Below, one piece after another: positions 1-9,116 of a stretch of 64,000 bases of DNA (within the stretch, counting starts at the first letter, position 1; the number at the start of each line of letters is the position of its first letter). This stretch comes from Thalassotalea euphylliae. GTDB taxonomy: Bacteria > Pseudomonadota > Gammaproteobacteria > Enterobacterales > Alteromonadaceae. A program made the position numbers and the translations under genes. The notes under the pieces are model-generated. The model was not told the DNA's origin and did no database searches. It saw only the letters and a list, made by a program, of their open reading frames with translations. The stretch covers positions 1,488,001-1,552,000 of the forward strand of contig NZ_QUOT01000001.1 in assembly GCF_003390375.1 (NCBI RefSeq). The letters are read 5' to 3'.

Positions 1-179
1 CATCTCATCAATTTGGCGCAGTTATCGCGACGCTGACATGCTCCCAAAGGGCGAGTTTAAAAGGCTCATATGCTGCGTTATTGATTTTGACAAGGGAACC
101 ACCATTCTCTGCAATCAATGCCTTGCCTCTGAGCCTTTTAATTCTCGCTGAATGATTAAGTATTTATTTCAATTGGTAT
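1..179. repeat. Dispersed inverted-repeat element, right end (MITE-like)
   Basis: This gene-free stretch ends in CAATTGGTAT (170-179). It contains an 11-bp inverted repeat, TTAAAAGGCTC at 57-67 against GAGCCTTTTAA at 131-141. Read on the minus strand it begins ATACCAATTGAAATAAATAC, close to the start of the element at 41130-41291. It therefore looks like a non-coding dispersed element with ATACCAATT-type ends. The left end is not recognisable and may lie outside the window. No open reading frame of note is present. Confidence 0.5.
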
Positions 180-219
180 AGCTCCTACACAGGCCAGTAT
201 TTTTTTAATCAGTTCAAAA

Positions 220-1203
220 TTACAAATACTTGCTAAAGTGCTTATCAATTGCACCAACTGCTTTGTTAACGGCATCCGCTTGGTCATAGAAGTCAAATTG
301 GCTAATGCCGTCAAACCATACCGCTTGCACATTATCGCCAGCGTTTTCTAAATACTGCTTAGCACCTGCAGGTAGAGCCATCGCCTCTGACGCAACCATT
401 AATACGGGCTTATCTTGGGCATTTGCTGTGGCAAGCGCATCATAATTAAGCCAGCCTTGCCATGAAGCAACATTAAATAAATTGTCATAAGCAGGAATCA
501 AGCCGCGGTCAGTTTCGGTGTAATATGGCGCTTGATACATCAAGGCACTTTGATTGGTTAAACTAGCCGCCTCAATGGTAACTGGCTGTTCTTTTTGTGC
601 AGCCTGCTTTGCCGCTGCTAACAAGCTAGCAACATTTTCTTCACCGCCATAAATTGCTGTTGCCAGCGCTTTGTCATGCAGCCAAGGCGCTACAACGGCA
701 ACGGTTTTAACATTTGAATTTGCTAGCGCGGCATCGAGCATGTAGCCAGACGAAGCACAAATACCTAACCCTGCGATTCGCTCAACATCTAGTTGCGTCA
801 GCTTGCTCTGTTTGCTTGCAAGCGCGCTAATAACGGCCTGAATATCTTCAATTTTACGCTGGGGATCTTCAAGGTACTTAACCTTGTCGCTTGACTGACC
901 CCAACCACGAAAATCAAAGGTCAATGCCGCATACCCTTGTTCTGCCAAAGCTCTGGCATACACAGCTGGCATTTGTTCTTTGACCGTAGTCCAAGCGCCA
1001 GTAACCAATACCACTGGTAACTTTTCAGTGCTTTCTTGATGACCACTTGGCAAGTATAGATTTGCAGCAAGCTTGCCAACACTTGTCTCTAATTTAATTT
1101 GTTGCATAATATTTTCCTCACTGATAGATGATGACTTAATTGCCGCAGCACTCGCATGTATTGATAACGCTGCTGTCAGACCAAGTAGTATTTGCTTAAA
1201 CAT
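220..1203 (-). CDS. Secreted alpha/beta hydrolase (dienelactone hydrolase/YcjY-like)
   Basis: 327 aa with an N-terminal signal peptide (about residues 1-20, ending ASA). The alpha/beta-hydrolase fold is shown by LPVVLVTGAW (oxyanion strand), DFRGWGQS and the nucleophile elbow GLGICASSGY, in which Cys takes the nucleophile place. This Cys form is common in the YcjY/dienelactone-hydrolase-like group. An acidic residue and His would come from the C-terminal part, but the usual His is not obvious there. The substrate is unknown; an ester or lactone is likely. It stands divergent to the AraC-type regulator that starts about 210 bp away, which may control it. Confidence 0.8.
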   Translation of the reverse strand: MFKQILLGLTAALSIHASAAAIKSSSISEENIMQQIKLETSVGKLAANLYLPSGHQESTEKLPVVLVTGAWTTVKEQMPAVYARALAEQGYAALTFDFRGWGQSSDKVKYLEDPQRKIEDIQAVISALASKQSKLTQLDVERIAGLGICASSGYMLDAALANSNVKTVAVVAPWLHDKALATAIYGGEENVASLLAAAKQAAQKEQPVTIEAASLTNQSALMYQAPYYTETDRGLIPAYDNLFNVASWQGWLNYDALATANAQDKPVLMVASEAMALPAGAKQYLENAGDNVQAVWFDGISQFDFYDQADAVNKAVGAIDKHFSKYL

Positions 1204-1411
1204 AACCTTATCTCACTCCTCTGGTTAGGAATTGAGCACTAGTTTATAGGCGAGTGTGTAAGGGATATTGAATATTCGTGCTTAGGGTTTTGTAATTTAT
1301 TGCAGCTAGATTATTTACAATTAATTACTATTCAGCGTGAAACAACAAACAAGTGATAAATGCGCTAGAAAGATCAATATTAAGAAGCGCTCTGACTCAT
1401 AAGAGCAATGA

Positions 1412-2326
1412 TTGAGTAAAACAAAGATGAAATCCAAGCTAGAGTTTTTTCAAGCGACTAATGAGCAGCTGTCTGACTGTGGGCAGGTGCTAGATATCGA
1501 GCTTTCCAGTGAGGCACTTGGCTGGCAAGGAGTTATTCTTGAAAAAGGCAGCTCTCCGCATTTTTATCCGCAGAATGTATACACACCTTACTTCTACTTT
1601 GCCCTAGCATTGGAAGAAGAATTACATTGGCAAGTCGGCGAACAGCACAATGAGATCACGCTTAAAACAACGCCCGGCAATATCTGGATAAACCCGCCCA
1701 AAACGCCTTTTACTCACGATATTTCAGAGCCTTGCTACTTTGTTATTCTGGCAGTTGAAGCATCCACTTTTCTCAATAGTTGCCCGCTTAATATTGACTC
1801 AAAAAAGCTTAGCTTTCTGAATAATTACAATGTTATCGACGAAACTATCAAAGGTATTATTGAATTGTTTTTGTTGGAGGTTGCTGCTCAAGGACGCAAC
1901 GGAAAGGTTTATCTCAACCAATTGTTAGCCCTACTGAGCACACATTATATTCAGCACTACTCTAACTATTTTGATTTACAGAATAGCCAGCAGCGTATTT
2001 CTAAATTTGAGCAACGACAAGTAGACAAAGTCGCCAGTTATATTCAAACACATATTGGTGAAGCCGTTACCGTGGACGACCTAGCGGAACTACTTAATTG
2101 CAGTAAATTCTATTTTCTTCGGGAATTTAAGAAGTTTACGGGATTAACCCCCTATCAATACTTGATGAACGAAAGGTTAAGTAAGGCCAAAGCTATGCTC
2201 ACTCAACCTAATGCCCGCATCGCTGAAATAGCCAGCGCTTTGGGGTTTAATGATCAAGCGCATTTCACCCGCACGTTTAAAAGCCATTTTGGAGTGACCC
2301 CAGGGCAGTTTATTAAAAGCGACTAG
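1412..2326 (+). CDS. AraC-family transcriptional regulator
   Basis: About 304 aa from TTG at 1412; ATG at 1427 would remove five residues and is an equally possible start. The N-terminal half looks like a cupin-type sensing domain. The C-terminal about 100 residues are a typical AraC double helix-turn-helix: VDDLAELLNCSKFYFLREFK, then GLTPYQYL, then a second helix pair with IAEIASALGFNDQAHFTRTF and the closing motif GVTPGQF. The effector is unknown. It is divergent from the secreted hydrolase at 220-1203, the arrangement usual for a local activator. Confidence 0.85.
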   Translation: MSKTKMKSKLEFFQATNEQLSDCGQVLDIELSSEALGWQGVILEKGSSPHFYPQNVYTPYFYFALALEEELHWQVGEQHNEITLKTTPGNIWINPPKTPFTHDISEPCYFVILAVEASTFLNSCPLNIDSKKLSFLNNYNVIDETIKGIIELFLLEVAAQGRNGKVYLNQLLALLSTHYIQHYSNYFDLQNSQQRISKFEQRQVDKVASYIQTHIGEAVTVDDLAELLNCSKFYFLREFKKFTGLTPYQYLMNERLSKAKAMLTQPNARIAEIASALGFNDQAHFTRTFKSHFGVTPGQFIKSD

Positions 2327-2354
2327 GGCTTGATTAAGCATAATCAACCAAGGG

Positions 2355-2393
2355 TTAACCATAACTAGCTTAGGTTAAGATAGTTATGGTTAA
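2355..2393. terminator. Inverted repeat between convergent genes, possible terminator
   Basis: A perfect 13-bp inverted repeat, TTAACCATAACTA (2355-2367) and TAGTTATGGTTAA (2381-2393), with a 13-nt loop. It lies between the convergent ends of the AraC gene and the EAL gene and overlaps the stop codon of the latter. No clear T tract follows, so the terminator role is an inference. Confidence 0.4.
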
Positions 2394-4981
2394 GATAGAG
2401 AATGCTTAGAGATAAACTCGCCTTCAAGCGGCTCAGGGGAGCGCCCATTCACTTCGTCGGTCAGCCATTCTAGGTAATCATCAAATGCCATAGGTTTAGC
2501 ATAGAAGTACCCTTGCCCTATATCACAACCAAACTGCCTCAATAGATTTTCATCTTTTTGGCTATTAATCCCTTCAGCAACCACTTCAAGTCCTAAGCCT
2601 TTAGCCATTCGAACCGTCGTTTCCGCAATGGTTCTGCGCTTCTTATCATCGCCAACGTCCTGAACGAATTGGCGATCAACTTTTAGCTCCTTAAATGGTA
2701 ATTCACTAACGTAGGCCATCGACGCATAACCAGTGCCAAAGTCATCAATACTAATGGTAACACCAAGCTCGGTGAGCAATTCAATGACCTCTAATGCTTG
2801 AGCATTATTGGTGATCGTGGCCGATTCTGTTAGCTCAAACACTATCTTATTGGCGGCAATTTCAGCTGCTTCGATTTCAGCGGCAACATATTCGTAAAAA
2901 CCTTCTGCACAAATATCTTTGCCACTAATATTGATTGATACCATGTGATGCTTGTAACCCTGTGCCAACAATACACTGTGCTGAGCAATGGCCTGCTTAA
3001 TGACCCAACGAGTGAGCTTGTTAATTAAGCCCATATCTTCGGCAACGGGAATAAACGCTGTTGGTGGAATAAAGCCTTGTTCGCTTAGGTTCTCGCCATC
3101 GTAATGCCAACGAATTAAACACTCACTACCGCAAACACGCATGGTTTTTAAATCCACTTGCGGCTGATGATAGAGCTCAAAGCTCCCCTGCTCGATTGCA
3201 GCATTAATTTCAGCAGCAAGCTTTAACCGATAGCCGCTGTTATCTGACTGAAACTCTTCATATACTGCCCACTTGCCGGTGCAATTTTCTGCGTCGGGCA
3301 ATGCCATTTGAGCTTTGTTCAATAAGATAAATGGCAAGTTACCGTGCTCTGGGTAGCTGGCCACACCGATATTCGCTTGTAGCGGTATTTGCAGCGCTTC
3401 AATACGGTAAGCTTCTTCGACCAAAGTGTTGATAGAAGAGACAATGGTATCTAATGCTTGCTGGTTTTTCTGTTCGTTAACTACAATTGCCAACATATTA
3501 CCTGCGACCAAGGCAATCTTCTCACCTCTCATGCCTATTGGCTCAATTGCATCGTTATAAGCAAAAAGTGGCGTGAGCTTTTCGTAGATTCGCTTAAATA
3601 AAGCGGTATTCATCGCATCATTAACATAAAGTGCAACACGCTCAATATGCTCAGGTTTAATCACCAACACATGCAAATGCGCATCAGGCGTTTGCATTAA
3701 CTTATACAAGGAGCGCTCAAAAACATTTTTACGTGGTATTCCAGAGCCTGAGTGGTAGCTCATTTCGGCTATTCGTTCAGCTTCATGACGGCGCATACGC
3801 TCGGCAAGCGCAAACGACATTAGAGTGATTTCACACAATACGGCAAGTAAAAAGGCGTTAACTAGTATGAATGAGTAGTCAATATAGCCAAATAAAGTTA
3901 GTTGTTGAGCTCCTGCTCCTACCAAAAGTGGAATCCATGAAACAACATAATATCGAGCCCATGAAAACTCACTCTTTAGTTTGAGTATGACGAGACAAAT
4001 TGAATACGCATAATATATAGGTACTAAGCTAAAAAAAATAATAGCTCTCTCTGTATGCGGTATAAACAACCCAATAGCACTGAGACAAATAAGCAAGTAG
4101 ACACTTACTTGGCCAATTTTAAACAGCTTGCCGTTGTCTTCATTGAACTTTAAAAAGTACAAGGTAAACAGCACCAAAAAGCTCAGTAAGTAATAATGGA
4201 AGAACAGCGAATGTGTATTGAGCAGCTCTTGGGTCTCAGGGCTAAACAGTATGTAGCCGTATCCGTTTACCGTGGCTAAGACTAAAAACGCAGCGAGCAA
4301 GTAACCGATATAAATTAAATACACCTTGTCTCGAATGGCGTTAAAAATCACTAAGTTATAAAGACCAATCACAGCAAGCACACCGATAACGACACCAAAC
4401 AGTACCCTTGTTAGCGCTTGTTTAGTCTTAAACTGTTCAGCTTGATGCCACACTAACGGAATATTCGGTGGGCCACCTGCTTTTAACTTAAGTAGTAACT
4501 CAATATTTTGTTTGGCACTAAGGTTAATATTCAAATGTGGGAAGGCTGTGGCGCTTAACGTTCCTTGATTTAACGCAGCTAAAGGCGAGTTTACTACACT
4601 TGAATATTGATATGCCGCCAGCTCTGTCAACATTGAATTGTCGATATGCAACACTAAGGCAGCATCATCTAACGTCTGATTAGATAGTGAAAACCTAACC
4701 CAATAAGCACTGTCGCCTAGCTCAAAAGGAATATCATTAGGCTCTGAGGAAATAAAACCAGCTTCACGTTCGCGCACTTGGCTAGCTGATAATTGATTGC
4801 TGTCGTCAACATAGTAACTCGTTGCCACTTCAATATTGGCTTGTGTTCGCGCTAACTCTCTCGTGTCTAATGTACTTAAATGCTGCGTGGCAGCAAAACC
4901 AATCGCAGCAATAACTAAAGTGAGGAGACAAACAAATGAGTAACGTAACCAAATAGATTTAGACAACTTACCGCCAACCAT
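2390..4981 (-). CDS. 7TMR-DISM membrane receptor with degenerate GGDEF and EAL domains
   Basis: About 863 aa. After a signal/TM segment there is a periplasmic 7TMR-DISMED2-like domain (about 35-165), seven membrane helices (about 190-400), a GGDEF-like domain with no GGDEF motif (about 415-565, RGEKIALV at its position) and an EAL domain (about 590-850). EAL residues look intact: ECLIR for ExLxR, FELTES, DDFGTGYAS, ELKVDR, VVAEG and GQGYFYAKP. It is therefore probably an active c-di-GMP phosphodiesterase controlled by an extracellular ligand. The start is taken as ATG at 4981; TTG at 4987, with GAAAG five bases upstream, is possible. Confidence 0.85.
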   Translation of the reverse strand: MVGGKLSKSIWLRYSFVCLLTLVIAAIGFAATQHLSTLDTRELARTQANIEVATSYYVDDSNQLSASQVREREAGFISSEPNDIPFELGDSAYWVRFSLSNQTLDDAALVLHIDNSMLTELAAYQYSSVVNSPLAALNQGTLSATAFPHLNINLSAKQNIELLLKLKAGGPPNIPLVWHQAEQFKTKQALTRVLFGVVIGVLAVIGLYNLVIFNAIRDKVYLIYIGYLLAAFLVLATVNGYGYILFSPETQELLNTHSLFFHYYLLSFLVLFTLYFLKFNEDNGKLFKIGQVSVYLLICLSAIGLFIPHTERAIIFFSLVPIYYAYSICLVILKLKSEFSWARYYVVSWIPLLVGAGAQQLTLFGYIDYSFILVNAFLLAVLCEITLMSFALAERMRRHEAERIAEMSYHSGSGIPRKNVFERSLYKLMQTPDAHLHVLVIKPEHIERVALYVNDAMNTALFKRIYEKLTPLFAYNDAIEPIGMRGEKIALVAGNMLAIVVNEQKNQQALDTIVSSINTLVEEAYRIEALQIPLQANIGVASYPEHGNLPFILLNKAQMALPDAENCTGKWAVYEEFQSDNSGYRLKLAAEINAAIEQGSFELYHQPQVDLKTMRVCGSECLIRWHYDGENLSEQGFIPPTAFIPVAEDMGLINKLTRWVIKQAIAQHSVLLAQGYKHHMVSINISGKDICAEGFYEYVAAEIEAAEIAANKIVFELTESATITNNAQALEVIELLTELGVTISIDDFGTGYASMAYVSELPFKELKVDRQFVQDVGDDKKRRTIAETTVRMAKGLGLEVVAEGINSQKDENLLRQFGCDIGQGYFYAKPMAFDDYLEWLTDEVNGRSPEPLEGEFISKHSLS

Positions 4982-5183
4982 TATCAATTAAACTTTCAGG
5001 CATGAACCTAAGATTATAACGATTTACAGCAAAAATTGCTGGCTAGAAATACGATTAGGGACTCAAGGTATAAATTTTGTGATGAATTGCAATAACTTAA
5101 GCGCTTCTATAAAAACTTGTTCAACAGTTTATTTAGCAAAAGCACAAACTAGCTAAAACATAAAATCTATACTTAAGTAGCAG

Positions 5184-5193
5184 TAAACGTTAA
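5184..5193. promoter_or_regulatory. Near-palindrome upstream of lacI-type gene, possible autoregulatory operator
   Basis: TAAACGTTAA shares the AACGTT core with the perfect palindrome at 6393-6406 and has the central CG typical of LacI-family operators. It adjoins a TAATAT sequence (5191-5196) that could be the -10 element. It lies about 35 bp before the LacI-type start codon. Confidence 0.35.
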
Positions 5194-5226
5194 TATTTTA
5201 CAATTGATTGTCATTGGGTCCTTAGT

Positions 5227-6249
5227 TTGAAATCAAAACCTACTTCTTTTGACATAGCTTTTCGTGCAGGTGTCTCGCAGTCAACCGTCTCGCGAGCATT
5301 AAGAAATAGCCCACTAGTTAACGAAGAGACGCGCTTGAAAGTGCAGGCAATTGCTCGTGAACTCAATTACAAAGTGGATAAAAACGCCAGTAACCTGCGT
5401 TCACAGCAAAGTAGCACCTTAGCGTTATTGCTTTTTGAAGATCCGACTAACGATGATTCATTAATTAACCCTTTTTTCTTGTCAATGTTGGGTAGTATTA
5501 CCAAAGCATGCTCAGACAAGGGCTACGACCTGCTCGTTTCTTTTCAGCAAATGAATGATGACTGGCATGCCGAGTTTGAAGACTCGAACAAAGCCGACGG
5601 CATAATTCTACTTGGCTATGGCGACTTTGTTGATTACGAAGAAAAACTTATCCAATTAATTGAGCAAGATACCCGCTTTGTCCGCTGGGGTGCAGAAGTA
5701 GAGTCACTGCCCATTGTCTCGATTGGTTGCGATAACTTTCACGGAGGCTATCAGCTAACCGAACATGTGATCATGAATGGCCGCAAGCACTTTGCTTTTT
5801 TAGGCGAAGCATCTAGCCATGCGCCAGAGTTTTTTGATCGCTATAAAGGTCATTGCAAAGCACTTACCGACAACCAGCTTAGTGTCAATCAAGCCTGTCA
5901 AATTGACGCGATATCTACCGAAGATTCAGGTTACAAAGCAGCACTAGCACTTATCGAAAGTGGTGAACCATTTGATGCCATCTTTGGGGCGAGTGACTTA
6001 ATTGCCATTGGTGCAATGCGAGCCTTGCAAGACAATGGCTACCAAGTTCCTGAGCAGGTTGCTGTGATTGGTTTTGATGATATCCCAATGGCAAGCTTTA
6101 CCTTCCCATCACTTACAACGGCCAAGCAAAATACTAAGCTTGCTGGTGAACTATTGGTTGATAGCTTGATTAAGTTAATTCAAGGTGAACCGGTAAAAAC
6201 CACTTTGATGCCAACAAACTTAATCGTTAGAAAGTCCTGTGGCAGCTAG
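5227..6249 (+). CDS. LacI-family transcriptional repressor
   Basis: 340 aa, TTG start. The N-terminal LacI helix-turn-helix is FDIAFRAGVSQSTVSRAL (about residues 8-25), followed by the hinge helix region and a periplasmic-binding-like effector domain (about 60-335) with AIFGASDLIAIGAM and VIGFDDIP. This is a cytosolic sugar-responsive repressor. The next genes on the same strand are a TonB-dependent receptor and a secreted phosphatase, with a sugar-type MFS transporter beyond. It probably controls that uptake locus through the palindrome at 6393-6406. The effector sugar cannot be read from the sequence. Confidence 0.88.
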   Translation: MKSKPTSFDIAFRAGVSQSTVSRALRNSPLVNEETRLKVQAIARELNYKVDKNASNLRSQQSSTLALLLFEDPTNDDSLINPFFLSMLGSITKACSDKGYDLLVSFQQMNDDWHAEFEDSNKADGIILLGYGDFVDYEEKLIQLIEQDTRFVRWGAEVESLPIVSIGCDNFHGGYQLTEHVIMNGRKHFAFLGEASSHAPEFFDRYKGHCKALTDNQLSVNQACQIDAISTEDSGYKAALALIESGEPFDAIFGASDLIAIGAMRALQDNGYQVPEQVAVIGFDDIPMASFTFPSLTTAKQNTKLAGELLVDSLIKLIQGEPVKTTLMPTNLIVRKSCGS

Positions 6250-6392
6250 CTAATAGAAAAAGTTAGTAGCAAATACTAGCTGCAAAGATTCACCACCACT
6301 CCCAGCTTAAGATTCGTTAAGGAACTCCCGCACGCGTACTCACTACTGTTGAGTTATTTAAGCTTATGTCATTGAAAGTTAACCGTTTGTTA

Positions 6393-6406
6393 ATTGAACG
6401 TTCAAT
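6393..6406. promoter_or_regulatory. Perfect 14-bp palindrome, probable LacI-type operator
   Basis: ATTGAACGTTCAAT is a perfect palindrome with central CG, the general shape of LacI/GalR-family operators. It lies about 140 bp before the TonB-dependent receptor start and about 145 bp after the LacI-type gene. The link to that regulator is inferred from position and form. Confidence 0.55.
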
Positions 6407-6467
6407 AAAGCTCAACAGATTTGTCATAAACCACTCGTAGACTGCTGCCTCGTTCATTAAGACCAAC

Positions 6468-6517
6468 GCGTGCAACACATAGCAGCTGGTGCTTTCCAGC
6501 TTTTATGTGTTGCACGC
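6468..6517 (+). promoter_or_regulatory. Strong hairpin in the 5' leader of the TonB-dependent receptor gene
   Basis: Arms GCGTGCAACACATA (6468-6481) and TATGTGTTGCACGC (6504-6517) pair perfectly over 14 bp. An inner stem AGCTGG/CCAGCT (6484-6489, 6496-6501) extends it past a small internal loop. No T tract follows, so it is not a simple terminator. It ends about 20 nt before the GAGG ribosome-binding site (6538-6541), so it could act as an mRNA stabiliser, protein-binding site or translation control element. Confidence 0.5.
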
Positions 6518-6547
6518 CCAATAAATAAAATACTATCGAGGACTCTC

Positions 6548-8887
6548 ATGTCTACGCGCACAAATAATAAGTCATTACTTGCTTCAGCCATTGCTATCGC
6601 ACTAGCCTCACCGCTCGTTATGGCCGATAACACCGACGAAGAACAAATGATTGAAGAAATCACTGTGGTTGGTAAAAGCGTTTCTTATGCAAACAACGAA
6701 ACGCCAGAAGAAATGTTCAAACAGCAGTCGGCAATGACCAGCACTTTGGCGGTTATTGATAATTTACCGGGCGTATTAATCAACGAGGGCGACACTTTTG
6801 GATCTGACGACTGGTCAACAACCGTTTCAATTCGTGGTTTCCAGTTAAGCCTAGACGAGCAACAAATCGGCATTACCATTGATGGTATTGCAAACGGTAA
6901 CTCAAACTATGGTGGTGGTGCGAAAGCCAATCGCTACATCGACACTGAAAACCTAGGTGTAGTGCAAGTTTCTCAAGGTACTGCGGACATTGCCTCTCGC
7001 TCTCATGAAGCATTAGGTGGATCATTAAACTTCACGACCTCAGATCCTGAGCAAGAAGAAAAAGCGACGGTCAGTTTAACGCTGGCGGATTTTGATGGCC
7101 AAAAGTACTTCGCTCGTTACGATACTGGCGAAATATTCAAAGACACTTTCGCTTGGTTTAGCTTATCTAGCACAGAAAGTAGTGACTGGATCCAACAGGC
7201 TGCCGAAAACGAGCGCGATCATTACGCTGCGAAAGTCATCAGCGCCGTTAACGGTATTGATTTAACCGCTTACGTTTCTTATGACGATACACATGAAGAC
7301 AATTACCAACGAGTGAGCCTTGCTGGTTTTGAACAAAACCCAGAGTGGGATGGCCTAACAGAAGACTGGACAGGCATTCCTTACGTTGACCAAACATACC
7401 GCCGTGGTTGGTCAACACTGCGCGAAAATATTTTCGGGTATTTAAAAGCCGCTTACGTAACCGATAGTTTTGAAGTGTCGGGCAACGTTTACTTTCACGA
7501 CAATTCAGGCCGTGGTGATTGGGTTCCACCTTACCTAGTCGACGTAAAAGATGATGGCGATGCTGGCCATTCAGAGCTTGTTTCAGGCAATACGGTATTG
7601 GGCGGAGCACCGCTTGGTCGTATCTATTTTGTTGATGCCAACGGTAACAGCTTAGCGCCAACAGCAGGCTGTGTGAGTTCAATTCTTGCACCTTACGGTG
7701 GCTCAGGTCCTGAAGCAGATCCTGCCTGTTATGACCGCAGTGCAATTCCTGTCGGATCATACCGACATACTCATTACAACAAAGAGCGTTTTGGCTTTAA
7801 TGGTGATTTTGCCCTTTACAGCACCTTTGACAATATCAACAACACCTTACGTGGTGGTATTTGGTATGAAGACTATGAGCGTGACGAGTCTCGTGATTGG
7901 CATAAAATTATCGACTCCCGTACCAGCTACCAGTTTGATCATAACCCGTACTGGGTGCAATACGACCGCAGCTTCACCGTCGATACCATGATGTTCTACC
8001 TAGAAGATGAACTTGATATGGGCTGGGGTAAGGTACGTGTTGGCGCGAAAAAATTCCTCGTTGAATTAGAGGCAGACGACAACTTCAACCGCGGCGCGGC
8101 AAAGGTAAAAGTAGACTCAGATTCCGACACCCTACTTTCAGCAGGTGTTGTATTAAATACTGGGGTTGACGGTTTGGAAGTCTTTGCGGGTTACGCTGAG
8201 AATTTTGCCGCCATTAAAGATTCTGTGCTTGAGCGTGATGCTTCACAGCTCGACAACATTGAGCCAGAAACAGCTGACAACATCGACTTAGGTATTCGCT
8301 ACAGCTCAGATTCGATTGAAGCTAGCTTAACTTACTACGACATCAGCTTTGATAACCGCTTGGTATTTATTGCACCTGATTCGCCAGACGGTATCGACTT
8401 TTTGATTGGCAACAACGGTTCATATATTAACGTGGGTGGTATTGACTCGACTGGCTTTGAAGCGTCTTTGACTTGGTACATTTCAAACGAATGGACAGCG
8501 TATACTTCATATACTTCTAACGATTCAGAATACGTTGAAGGTACCTCGGCTTTCCCAACGGGTAATACCGTATTCGGCTCAGCTGAAGACTTAGCGGTTG
8601 TTTCATTTGACTGGTTACGCGACGAGAAATTTGCTGGTGTTTCAACTAAGTGGGTTGGTAAGCGTTGGCTAGATGCTGCTAACACACAGCGTATTGACGA
8701 CTACATAGTGTCTGACGTTTACGCAGGTGTCACCGTTGACCGTCCAGTTGAGGGGATTCAATCACTGGAAGTTCGTTTAACCATTAACAACATTACCGAT
8801 GAAAGCTACTTAGGTGGTGTTGCTGGCCAAGCTGCTTGGATTGGTGCACCACGCACAGCGGCATTAAACATCAAAGCAGCATTCTAG
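6548..8887 (+). CDS. TonB-dependent outer-membrane receptor
   Basis: 779 aa from ATG 6548, chosen because GAGG lies 6-7 nt upstream and a signal peptide (ending PLVMA) follows at once. A longer frame from GTG 6470 would place the leader hairpin inside the coding region. The mature start carries a TonB-box-like EEITVVGK. The plug domain follows (LAVIDNLPGVLINEGD, VSIRGF, ALGGSLNFTT), then a 22-strand type barrel ending in Phe. It imports a large or scarce substrate across the outer membrane using TonB energy. With a LacI regulator before it and a PhoD-like phosphatase and SLC45-type transporter after it, a sugar or sugar-phosphate substrate is inferred. Confidence 0.88.
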   Translation: MSTRTNNKSLLASAIAIALASPLVMADNTDEEQMIEEITVVGKSVSYANNETPEEMFKQQSAMTSTLAVIDNLPGVLINEGDTFGSDDWSTTVSIRGFQLSLDEQQIGITIDGIANGNSNYGGGAKANRYIDTENLGVVQVSQGTADIASRSHEALGGSLNFTTSDPEQEEKATVSLTLADFDGQKYFARYDTGEIFKDTFAWFSLSSTESSDWIQQAAENERDHYAAKVISAVNGIDLTAYVSYDDTHEDNYQRVSLAGFEQNPEWDGLTEDWTGIPYVDQTYRRGWSTLRENIFGYLKAAYVTDSFEVSGNVYFHDNSGRGDWVPPYLVDVKDDGDAGHSELVSGNTVLGGAPLGRIYFVDANGNSLAPTAGCVSSILAPYGGSGPEADPACYDRSAIPVGSYRHTHYNKERFGFNGDFALYSTFDNINNTLRGGIWYEDYERDESRDWHKIIDSRTSYQFDHNPYWVQYDRSFTVDTMMFYLEDELDMGWGKVRVGAKKFLVELEADDNFNRGAAKVKVDSDSDTLLSAGVVLNTGVDGLEVFAGYAENFAAIKDSVLERDASQLDNIEPETADNIDLGIRYSSDSIEASLTYYDISFDNRLVFIAPDSPDGIDFLIGNNGSYINVGGIDSTGFEASLTWYISNEWTAYTSYTSNDSEYVEGTSAFPTGNTVFGSAEDLAVVSFDWLRDEKFAGVSTKWVGKRWLDAANTQRIDDYIVSDVYAGVTVDRPVEGIQSLEVRLTINNITDESYLGGVAGQAAWIGAPRTAALNIKAAF

Positions 8888-8914
8888 TTACCATTAGAAC
8901 GCACAGAAAGCTAA

Positions 8915-8960
8915 ATCCGGCACGCCCATTAGTGCCGGAATTAGTGCCGGATTTTTTGTT
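8915..8960 (+). terminator. Rho-independent terminator after the TonB-dependent receptor
   Basis: ATCCGGCAC (8915-8923) can pair with GTGCCGGA at 8932-8939 or GTGCCGGAT at 8944-8952. The second arm is followed directly by a T-rich run. The duplicated 3' arm gives two alternative stems. Confidence 0.7.
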
Positions 8961-9037
8961 TTTATTTTTGTTTTGGGTTTAGGTTTGGTTTGGTTTATAC
9001 AAACGAACAAGAAATTTAGCTAATGATTTGCCGCCTC

Positions 9038-9071
9038 CATTAACTTCATGATAATTATCATAAAGTTAATG
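9038..9071. promoter_or_regulatory. 34-bp near-perfect palindrome before the phoD-like gene
   Basis: The sequence from CATTAACTT at 9038 to AAGTTAATG at 9071 is palindromic except for one base pair, with the core ATGATAATTATCAT. The AT-rich TGATAATTATCA core resembles a Fur-type site but is not a clear match. It lies 46 bp before the ATG at 9117 and may be an operator or a transcript hairpin. Confidence 0.4.
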
Positions 9072-9116
9072 AAAAATCAGGCGCACAAATTACCGACGTA
9101 TCTTGAGCAAATAATT

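Noticed and set aside
7248..7760. 170-codon frame antisense to the TonB-dependent receptor
   Set aside because: Composition is that of an antisense shadow; the receptor motifs are on the other strand.
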